A stretch of 64,000 bases of DNA. Origin: Calonectria ilicicola (lineage: Eukaryota > Ascomycota > Sordariomycetes > Hypocreales > Nectriaceae). Positions within the stretch are counted from its first letter, which is position 1, and each line of letters opens with the position of its first letter. A program made the translations under genes and the position numbers. Below the pieces are notes generated by a model that saw only the letters and a list, made by a program, of their open reading frames with translations, did not search any database and was not told the origin of the DNA. Below, one piece after another: positions 48,020-56,972 of the stretch. The DNA is taken from the NCBI GenBank assembly GCA_020809705.1, contig CP085832.1, positions 3,286,001-3,350,000 of the forward strand. Direction: 5' to 3'.

Positions 48020-48145
48020 ACATACTTGATTTAGAGCATAAGCAAAGATAAGCATCTGACCCTCGTTGATAGAGTGCATTAGTGTGATCCTGCAGTCATG
48101 GTTGTGTTACCGATGTAGATGGTGTGGATTTTGTTTAGCTAGGGG
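48020..48145. repeat. Fragment repeated from 32660-32785
   Basis: GCATTAGTGTGATCC ... ATGGTGTGGATTTTGTTT here against GCATTAGTGCGATCC ... ATGGTGTGGGTTTTGTTT there. Differences are mostly transitions. Confidence 0.6.
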
Positions 48146-48299
48146 CCCCCTCCACCTTCCTACACCTTCTTCACCTTACAGGTCGCAGAATTTGATTGCG
48201 CTAAACATCAATTGAGTAACAAAAAGAAAATGAGCAAAAATAATTGTAAACTGTTCTCGTTCAAATTATTTTACCCATTTGTTTTATTTATCTTAGTTT

Positions 48300-48430
48300 T
48301 GTTTATTGGGCAGTCTGGGAATAGCAGGAACGCAGAATGGGGGCAATCTTTCACAAGTTATGTTGTAATCGTAAGAAAACGTGTCAAATTATTGTGAAAA
48401 AAATTATTTCGCGTTTCTAATATAATAAAT
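48300..48430. repeat. Recurrent repeat, copy 3
   Basis: TGGGAATAGCAGGAACGCAG then GGGGCAATCTTTCA and a tail matching 37430-37500. Confidence 0.6.
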
Positions 48431-48505
48431 CCGCTTCTCTGAGCTTTGGTGTCGGTAATCGTACAGAGAAAACACAGTTGTATCCAAACATTATAATGAA
48501 GGGAA

Positions 48506-48518
48506 GATGAGACGTAAT
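48506..48518. repeat. Target-site duplication of element B, left
   Basis: GATGAGACGTAAT, exactly repeated at 49617-49629. Confidence 0.8.
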
Positions 48519-49616
48519 CGAGTTTTTTTTTTTATTAATGCAAGTGCACTACAAGATCAAAGTACCTTAATAACTTTAGAAGATAACTAAATAATTAAAA
48601 AGATTTTATCTGAGTGAAATAGTATAAGGTTTTAAACTACTTAATTAAAACACCAAAAGGTTTTAATACAATAGAAGCTTGTACGTTGCGTAACCTTGGG
48701 AAAAAGAGTTATTGGCCTTTATCATAGCTCTTACAAAGCTTCCTAGGATGGTAAGCTTCCGGAATATTTCGCCATCCAAGGCAACATATACAGCTGGCCT
48801 CGGCAGCGCAACTCACTTGGAAGGACCAACTTTGCGCGGCTGGATGAGGCATGTGACGATGAAGGTTTTCACAGAGCCAATGATAGAGAATACCGTTGCG
48901 TTTCCACGGTTAGGTAAAGCTTGCTATGAACGGGCCCACACAACTGTAGTCAGAGCTTCGGTTCCAAGGGAACACGGAAGTCTGAATGCCCTTAATTTCT
49001 AAGAAGCTTGGAAGTCTAGAAATGCAGCCAAAGAGGTATCTTCTGAACCTGTAGATAAAAGCAGCAGGCTTTTCCAAATTGAGATTTTAATCCCCATCCT
49101 CAACACAACTGCTGCCACTTTCTTCGTCATTGTTCTAAGCCAAGCATCCGCATCTCCAACGCAAACAGCGACTCGCTTGAAGCCACTGTTGCGAAGATCG
49201 AGACCGCCCTGCCACCGCACAAAACCACCCTTCTTGCACTGCTCGCCGAGGGAGCCACTTATGCGATCAAAGAACTCATACTCTCGCAAGTACTTTAAAG
49301 CTTGCTTTTAACTTATAGGTATATATCTTGATATACCTCTTATTATATTATTAACCAAATAAATAAAATACCTATCTTAAGTATTATTATAGCTAGATTA
49401 ATTATTATAAGTATAATTATTATTATAAAAGTAATTAAGGATTGTTATTAATAAGTTTCTAATACTTATATACCAAGAAGGCAAGTTAGGCAGCCTAGGC
49501 GGACTAGGCTAGTTGGAGGACTGGGGTGGGCCAGATGAGCCAAAGCAACCAGGCAAGCAAGGCGGGCCAACCGGGCCTAGGGGGGTGGGTGTTTTATCTC
49601 TCCGAACCCAGGAGGG
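48519..49616. mobile_element. 1.1 kb element B with 13 bp target duplication
   Basis: Same ends as element A (CGAG plus T-tract on the left; CCCAGGAGGG on the right). The left ~500 bp are homologous to element A with many A-for-G and T-for-C changes. The middle is unrelated: a segment with short frames at about 49100-49300, then an A/T-rich stretch (49310-49470) and a G-rich one. No ATG-initiated frame comparable with the one in element A survives. It is probably an older copy damaged by repeat-induced point mutation. Confidence 0.7.
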
Positions 49617-49629
49617 GATGAGACGTAAT
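49617..49629. repeat. Target-site duplication of element B, right
   Basis: GATGAGACGTAAT, identical to 48506-48518. Confidence 0.8.
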
Positions 49630-50265
49630 TTATCTAATTCGCGTAGACTTTCCGCCTGCTTGGGCTGGCCTAATTGATTTGGAATACTCAGGATGGGCTA
49701 ATGTATTTAGCATGCATGAACTCGGCTATCCCATATGGGATTCTCGAACTACGGTACGTTTCCCTAACACTAGCTCGAAGTTCGAAGCTTTCGGTCTTTT
49801 TTCTTCTGGAACTAGTGGTGGTGGACAGATCCCATGATGTCTACTGACTCAAGTTCTTGAAACACGCCCCAATATTCCTGTCCCTCATTCGCTATCTCGA
49901 GTTCATCCCCACACTCGCACACCCTAAATACAGGTTGGGTTCATGGCGCTTAGATTTACCTTTCTGGTGCCAAATAAAGTCCGCAAATAACAGTCATATG
50001 AATGGTCAAAATACGTGATTGGATAAGAATAATGATGTAAGTATATCAAGTTTGTTATCTTTGCTTCACAGCCTCGCTCGAGGCTACTAGACCTGATCCT
50101 TCATTCGGAGTAATAGGGCATGGGCAAGATGAACAGATAAATGACTTTGTTTGAAGCGTGGATGACATTATTGAACTCATTGAACTCATTTCATGACTCT
50201 TGATACCCCAACCAAACTCCAAATACTAATGCGAACCCCCTTAATGCACTTGGATAACAGAAAGA
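49630..50265. other. Gene-free stretch
   Basis: 3' flank of copy 11. I see nothing else in it. Confidence 0.45.
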
Positions 50266-50490
50266 TCAAATTCTGGACGATGCGCTATTTGCCTGGCAGG
50301 AAGGATTAGAGGCAGCCAGGTCCTGACTATTATGCCTAGGGACTGTTCCCTGCATGAGTCGATCTTGGAGGGAAGATGTATCATAAATGAATCGGGACAG
50401 CATGGGGCTATCGGTGTCGGGGCTGTGTAAAAGTGGTTAGGCTAGCATCGATAAAGCGAGGGGGGTTTCTTACGTGACGTAACTGCTCAT
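50266..50490 (-). CDS. Small YDTSS-family protein, copy 11
   Basis: 57 residues with the start used here. Exons are 50490..50474 (17 nt) and 50422..50266, with a 51 bp phase-2 intron (GTAAGA...ACACAG). Exon 1 encodes MSSYV; exon 2 gives PDTDSP then MLSRFIYDTSSLQDRLMQ, a near-consensus core. The tail is short and Ser/Asn-rich (HNSQDLAAS... SASSRI). An in-frame ATG at 50520 would add MNSFKTSHST and make the first exon 47 nt; the MSS start resembles other copies, so I keep 50490. TATAAG is 165 bp from 50490 (135 bp from 50520). It is the copy closest to the core-gene block. Confidence 0.66.
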
Positions 50491-50654
50491 GGTTGAATGG
50501 CTCGTCTTGAATGAATTCATAACTGCGTGGAATGAATGATTGGGAATGGGTGTAATAGTTTGGTCATTTAAGGCCGAGAGATGGTTTGGGGGCTTGCATT
50601 TGAAGGCGGATTGTAGTGTGAATGAGTGCCTAGGAGAAAGGACCACGAGCCATT

Positions 50655-50660
50655 CTTATA
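50655..50660 (-). promoter_or_regulatory. TATA-like box of copy 11
   Basis: TATAAG on the minus strand, 135 or 165 bp before the alternative ATGs. Confidence 0.4.
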
Positions 50661-53054
50661 GCTCGACCGAACGGGAAAACGTAGAATTCTCATGCTCCCT
50701 TTTTAGATACCGAGTAGGGTACTAGAAAAAGTGAATCAAAGGAACGCCCATTTCCTAGTACAGAGTCATTCTCTGACAATCGCAATGCCCCAATCGGAGA
50801 GGGTGCGCTGTCTGGCATCTGAACGTCACCTGCGATACTCTATTTGGCCCCCAAAGCCGACACACCTCGTCTAATTGTGCAGGTAGTGTGAATTTTTACT
50901 GTAAGATGTGATAGGATCAACTGCTCAAATGGGAGGCGCACCGCGACGAAGTCGATCAGTCTGGGCCTGCTCGGTCAGCCTTCTTGGTTCGGAAGCTGGA
51001 CCGCCATTGGCGGGCGTCCGATTGGATGAGAAAATCTGCGCACAGATGGGACGTCTGTAAGCATGGGAAAGACGGCTGTGGCATTCCACCATGCATGCGC
51101 AATCCATTTCCCCCATGATTCACCCAAGGGCGTCGGTGGAGCCAACTACGGATCTGACGATGCACATGGTGGTCCTGAGCCACTTTCCTTTTTTTTTTCC
51201 AATTTGAAGATTATCTTAGAAACAAGTTAGGTGGCTTAGAGGAAGGAGGAATTCATATTTCATGACACAGGACCCTGGTGTTGGACATTGTCTGAGCTGG
51301 GCCATCCGTACCTGATATTGGACGGATAATAATAGCCACATTATCTCAGCGTCGAATACTTATCATCGCTAATCGGTTCATGCAAGGGAAGCATCCCTGT
51401 ACATCCAAGTTGCTGGGTCAGTTCTTCATGGGTTTGGGCGATTGCCGGTCGGGGTGTGAAGGCTATGTGGGAGGGTCTGGAATGTAGCATCCGAATTCGA
51501 ATCATTTTAAAACGTTTGACCTAGTTTGGCCCACTGCTTCACACCCGATGAAGCAGTAATCATCGTTGAGGTGTGGGGTCACGGCACTAAAGTGATACAA
51601 TGCGAGCGATTGAGATTTTGCTTGCGCGGCTTGCTTGGACGGCCTACTTCCCACTTCCCCGGTCGTTCACGAACCTTGAATTCAAGTGCCGTGAAATGCG
51701 GCTACGAGGGAAGCTGAACTGCGCCAGGGTTCGTCTTGGATATCCGAAATGTATTTGATCTATCTTTTTTTCCTCCGCGGGCAAGCGGTCAAGGTGCATG
51801 ATTGACAATGTAAGACCAAAGAATTGCATTTATTTTACACGAGTTGGTAGTCTTAAAGGCTAGCGGATGAGCTCTCCAGCTGTAACGCGCTGGAGTTGAC
51901 CAGATGTGGTAGCATCGCCGCGACTCGTGAGCTTCATTACCCCAAGGGAGAGGCGATCACGATTACCAATCTTGGACATTAGTATCCGATGTGGTAGGAT
52001 AATAATTCCGAAAAGGAAGAGGAGCGGCAGCTCCCGGTGGAAGCTGACTTGGCTGATATGTAATGTTGCTGTTGGTCTCAGCGTCGCTTACATGTAACCA
52101 TGTAAGGAGGTGAGGATAGGAATAGAGTCTGGCTAAGCGATCATGTATGTCTCTAATAGACATGCTCGATGGCTCATTGAAGTCATACTTGGGCTGACTC
52201 GTGCGTTGTAGACTATTGTCCATTCAGCCCTATGCGGCTACGCGGGAAACGCACAGGAGTGTGCCGGTAGTGAACCGGTACCGAGAGTGATACACTCCCC
52301 CGTCATTTGATCGTATGAGGCTTCAGCTGGATGATAGAGAAGAGGGTCTGGCTAATTGGATCGGAGATAATCGGGTTCACATGCCTTGTCCCTAAGGTAG
52401 GGCGACGGCGGTAGCTGACTGATGCCCAAGACAAGATTGAATTGGTTACCAACATTGTTGCTATGCCTAGTTTATTGACCGAGCCGTATTTAAGAGTGAT
52501 GTTCGATGCTACAGCGTCACGCCGGGCGATATGCGCATCTAGAACCGCCACGTTTCTAGCGCCAACTGTGAAGCTGCTTCAAACTCTGCGAGTTAAAGGC
52601 AGATGTTCTAAATAAATACACAAGGTTACGTTGATATGACGTACCCGACATACTTTTACTTTTAGTGAATACGCAGGTCCCTTTTAGGTTATCAGCATGG
52701 GAGATCCTCAAAGCTAGCTGTTCGGATACGACCCACTCACGGCCGGTGGCCGCCGGCCGCCTTCGGCGTTGGAAGCCCCGCGCACCCCGCAGCTAAAGCA
52801 CCCTTGCATCGAGGGAAGCAGCGAAGCAGAGGGTTTCGTTGGAGTAACCAGCTCCTGTAAGTAGATAAGGATAAGCAACTACGTAGCTGCTCCTCTTCTG
52901 CAGCTTCAGTTGCCCCGACGCGAATTCGAACTTGCGTCCTTCATCATTAACGGGCCCTACAGCTAGCTCCGTTCATTCTACAAGCACAGCTCCCTCCCCG
53001 CAATTTTTCTTCTTTTTTGACGCCTCTCGAAGCTCTATCTTTAACTCATTCGCC
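50661..53054. other. Boundary stretch and ureG upstream region
   Basis: No supported gene to about 52.6 kb; short frames at 50.9-51.2 and 52.0-52.55 kb are unrecognised. A GC-rich palindromic patch (52740-52770, GGCCGGTGGCCGCCGGCC) precedes the ureG promoter with tandem GATAAG sites. Confidence 0.45.
52864..52875 (+). promoter_or_regulatory. Tandem GATAAG sites upstream of ureG
   Basis: GATAAGGATAAG, two abutting HGATAR-type sites about 180 bp before the ureG ATG. Such sites are bound by AreA/NIT2-type GATA factors, which activate nitrogen-source genes. Binding here is inferred. Confidence 0.5.
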
Positions 53055-53941
53055 ATGTCGCATACTCATTCTCATGATGGCGGTGCCCCGCACTCGCACG
53101 AGGGGTTCAACGCCCAGGAGCATGGCCACTCGCACGAGATCCTCGACGGCCCCGGCAGCTATCTCGGCCGTGAGATGCCCATTGTCGAGGGCCGAACCTG
53201 GCCAGACCGTGCCTTCACCATCGGCATTGGCGGGTGAGACACCCTGAACTTTTGTGCTTCTTCTTCAATTGTACACTGACACGCGCCCACCCCACTTACA
53301 GTCCCGTCGGCTCCGGAAAGACGGCCCTGATGCTCGCTCTCTGCCTTGCCCTTCGCTCCAAGTACTCAGTCGCTGCCGTCACCAACGACATCTTCACCCG
53401 CGAGGACGCCGAGTTCCTGACCCGCCACCTTGCACTGCCACCGCAGCGCATCCGCGCCATTGAGACCGGCGGCTGTCCCCACGCCGCCGTACGTGAGGAC
53501 ATCTCGGCCAACCTGGCAGCTCTCGAGGACCTGCACCGCGAATTCGACACCGACCTGCTCCTCATCGAGTCTGGTGGTGACAACTTGGCCGCCAACTACA
53601 GCCGCGAGCTCGCAGACTTTATCATCTACGTCATTGATGTGAGTGGCGGCGACAAGATTCCCCGCAAGGGCGGACCCGGCATTACCCAGAGCGATTTGCT
53701 CGTCGTCAACAAGACGGACCTTGCCGAGATTGTGGGCGCCGACTTGGGTGTCATGGAGAGGGACGCTCGCAAGATGCGAGAGGGTGGCCCTACCGTATTT
53801 GCTCAGGTAAAGAAGGATGTTGGTGTCGATCACATCGTCAACCTCATTTTGAGTGCTTGGAAGGCAAGTGGTGCAGAGGAGGACCGAACGAGCAAAGGTG
53901 GCCCTCGACCCACTGAGGGACTTGAGGCTTTGGTCAAATAA
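53055..53941 (+). CDS. ureG: Urease accessory GTPase UreG
   Basis: UreG is the SIMIBI-class GTPase that drives GTP-dependent nickel delivery to urease, working with UreD/UreF in the cytosol. Exons are 53055..53233 and 53302..53941, with a 68 bp intron (GTGAGA...ACAG) that splits the first Gly codon of the P-loop; 272 residues. The N-terminus is His-rich ([19 protein letters not shown]), a likely metal-binding extension seen in eukaryotic UreG. Motifs: P-loop GPVGSGKT at about 60-67, the nickel-binding CPH at 118-120, ESGGDNL at 149-155, NKTDL at 196-200. The start is chosen as the ATG that opens the His-rich segment; a longer upstream frame exists but is not family-like. It converges with tsr1, ending 109 bp away. 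Tandem GATAAG sites upstream suggest nitrogen regulation. Confidence 0.96.
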
Positions 53942-54050
53942 AAACAGTCACGCTGATCCAAGAGGATTCAATGTCTAATGAAGAATAACGAAACAAAAAA
54001 CGCCTATATTTTGCATCTAAGGTATACCTGGTGTCGTCACATGCTTTTGA

Positions 54051-56547
54051 TCATTCCATCATTGTATCTCCATCGGCGGGTTGTGTGCTCGCCTCCACCT
54101 CCAATAGTGGCCCCTCGACGGGTGTGGCATTTCTGGGCCACACACGCTTGTACAAACTAACACCAATGGAATCTTGAGGATTGATGCGTCCGTCGAATGT
54201 GGCCTTGAAGTAACCGTGTGTACCCAGTGCCTCCTTGACGTAACCGCTGCGGCCACGCTTGGTCCACATGGGCAGGGCCTTGAACCACTCGACATCTTCG
54301 CGGTTGAAGAACATGTATCGAATGGTGACAACCTTCTTGTGAATGTGGTAGGGGTGGCCGGTAAGGATGATTCGCTTGGCAACGACGCGGCTTGTTGATG
54401 GGGGCAGGGCAGTGCCAGTTCCGATGAGAGACAGACCAATCTTGGGGCCATCCTCGCTTTGTGCCTCCTCTTCTGTGGTCTTCTTGAAGAACAACACTGG
54501 TACTGATCCCCAGGTGAGAGGGCCCATAAAGGTGGCAATGGCCGACTGACCAGGGTGCAGGTATCTGCAGTATTTGTGGACGTCGTTGGGCGTCTGGCCT
54601 GCCTGAGAAAAGAGAGGCTTGATGACCATGCGTCGGGGTCCGCACTGGACAATAAGCTCCTCCTTGGCCTTGATAGACTTGGTGTAATCAGAGCTCAAGT
54701 TGAAGAGGTAGTTGACCGAAGTCTTCTTGTGCTCGTGTCGGAGGAGCGACACCAGGGAGACTGGTGAGTTCTTGTTGTAAGTCTTCTCTTGGAGGGGAGA
54801 AATGCCCTTGATGTAAATCTGGACACGGGTTCCAGGTGCAACACCGCCAACCAAAGCCTCCTTTGTTGCTCTTGATCGAGAAGACTGGTAGTCGGGAATC
54901 TGTAGTAGTCGCCTCCACTCTTCGGGCTCATGTGCGCGATCCGCGTCCTCCATCCAGGGGCTGGATCGCAGGCTCTTCAAACCACGGTATCTGGCCAATC
55001 GCTCCCGGGCCAGAACACCAGGGTGCAGCTCGATCTCATCAGGGAATTCCTTGTCGTCTTCGACCTCGTCATGCTTTCGTGCCCGGTACTGGGCAAGCTG
55101 CTCAGCATCTTCCTCCTCATTGGGCTCATGAATCATCTCGGATTGGGGATATTCGGAGGGTCCGGCTTCCGTGCCAGGTGCTGGGGCATAGCCTTCGAGA
55201 CCATCTTCAGGGCGGGCCTCATCCTGCTCGGCCTCGTCCTTCATCTCGAAATCCTCCATGTCGGATTCAGAGTCTGAAACGTCCTCCAAGTACCAGGCTG
55301 ACTGGTAGTTGGATGTGCCCTTGGGCACCTTCTTCTTAATCTTCTTCGCTTCAGCCTCCTCGTCAGAAAAGTAGTGGTGCTCGTCCAACAAGACACCCTT
55401 CTTTTGCTCTTCTGGGCCGGACATGGCGACATCGTCGGCACCAGCATCCATCATTGCCTCTTCGGGTGCAAGATCAACCAGGTCATCCTGGTCTTCAGTT
55501 GGGGTGTCCAAGACCTTTTCGCCCTCTTCAACATCGACAGTCATTTCTTCGCCCTTCTTCTTGGCGTGCTTGGGAAGGGGAGCATCAACAATCTTTTCGA
55601 TTTGGAAAGTTCCCCAGTCGCCAACCTGAATAAGACGGTCTGCCTTCAGGCCCTTGCCTCGGACAACACCAGTGATGACGGTGGAATCAGACTCGGAGTA
55701 AGCAAACTTGATATCCTCAGCCAACATCCAGCTCCTCTCGTCTCTCCATCTCACGCCCTTGGGGGTTGTGTTGCATAGCGATCGCATGAGGTTCGCGCAC
55801 TCCTGGCGGTTCTCGAGGCTGTAAAGCTTCTCCTGCTCAGGGTGGAAGTGAGTGATGAAGGACTTGAGGGAACCCAAAACTCCCTGCTTCTGCTTGGCGG
55901 GCTCGACTCGCTCGAGGCCCTGGACAAGGGTAAAGAGGGTTGACATGCCCTGGCTCTCGACACTTCGCAGAATCAACTCTCCTAGATCGTCCACTTCGAC
56001 GTCGGCGGAGAGCACCACCACGATGAAATCGGCAACACGGGCGGCATCGAGACAGGCGTTCAAGTCGCGCTCGAGGGGAATGTACTGGAGTTTTTGCTTG
56101 AAGCGATCAACCGTCACCTGGGTGGGGCCATCTACCAGTTCGTGCTCAATATCCAGGCTGCTGTTGAGCTGGCGGATTGCGGCCTTTGCATCGCCGTCGG
56201 CGCAAAGAGGAAGAACGGCGACAATTCTGGGGGCTCCATCTCGACCAGCAAAGACGGAAGTGCCCTTGAGGTGCTCCTTGTGCTTGGAGATGCGGGCCTG
56301 CTTGGCCTGGTTTCGGCGGTCGAATTTCGACATGACTTGTTGGTGGGGAGTTTTGCGCAGTCCTTTCTCGTTGGGGACGCGACCTGGTTGGAGAAAATTT
56401 AGCTGAATTTTTAGGCAAACATTGAATCATGTCAGACGTACCCTTGGCCCGGTCTCTCAATTCATGCTTTGACGCAGCCTTTGACTTGAAAGGTTTGTGC
56501 GTGACCTTTGTAGTTGGCCGATGCGAATGAGCAACGGCGACCGGCAT
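54051..56547 (-). CDS. tsr1: 40S ribosome biogenesis factor Tsr1
   Basis: Tsr1 is an essential late 40S assembly factor of the Bms1/Tsr1 family. It binds pre-40S particles, blocks premature subunit joining and is needed for 20S pre-rRNA maturation. Exons are 56547..56442 and 56383..54051, with a 58 bp intron (GTACGT...CCAG); 812 residues, close to the family's ~790-800. Exon 1 encodes the typical basic start MPVAVAHSHRPTTK and KPFKSKAASKHELRDRAKG. The pseudo-GTPase part begins near residue 85 (PRIVAVLPLC) and lacks a GKT P-loop, as is normal for Tsr1. The AARP2CN-type region is near 265-290 (VGDWGTFQIEKI), an acidic linker at about 310-470, and the conserved C-terminal domain at about 500-800 (GPLTWGSVPVLFFKK, PMWTKRGRSGYVKE). 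An upstream ATG (56592) would add 15 residues. Divergent from utp7. Confidence 0.97.
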
Positions 56548-56972
56548 CTTGCTATCACCACCGGCCTTGAATCGGAACGGTAAAGAAGCCACGATGGAGA
56601 GAAGCCGAAAAATACGAAATAAAAAATTCCGTCAAACGGGCGTGCAAGTTGCGATGGCAATATCGACCATTATCAAAGGCGGTGTTGGCGGGGTTGTGGC
56701 TATCTACATAGAATTTTTTATGTGGGCAAGGGGGGGGAAAAATTCATCGCACACCTAACCAGACCTTTACACCTAAAAAGCATTAACCGTGTGCGATCCT
56801 TTTTTTCCCCCAGGGTGGGGAGCCACATATCGATAAGCGAGGTGGTGGGTTTCGGCTATCCAATAGAAATGCTGCGATACGCTAGCCTTCGTTTTAGCGT
56901 TCTGGAAATTTTGTCGTCGGCCAGTCTTCCAGCGACCAGCAATCCATCCTTTTGTTGCGACAACCCGGAGCA
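56548..56972. promoter_or_regulatory. Bidirectional tsr1/utp7 promoter with RRPE- and PAC-like sites
   Basis: 425 bp shared by two divergent ribosome-biogenesis genes. At 56737-56750 is GAAAAATTCATCGC, an RRPE-like GAAAAATT joined to a PAC-like TTCATCGC (reverse GCGATGAA; yeast PAC is GCGATGAG). A second RRPE-like GAAATTTT is at 56905-56912. In yeast these motifs mark the RRB regulon; function here is inferred. Confidence 0.5.

Larger units (their letters stand above)
43810..48505. other. Gene-poor stretch
   Basis: No supported gene. Frames near 45.8-46.75 kb on both strands are mutually overlapping and unrecognised; a degraded gene is possible at 46138-46760. The segment 48020-48145 repeats 32660-32785, and 48300-48430 is the third recurrent repeat. 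Confidence 0.4.

Noticed and set aside
56146..56592. Separate 148-codon gene upstream of tsr1
   Set aside because: Its first part is exon 1 of tsr1; the rest is intron and out-of-frame reading of exon 2.
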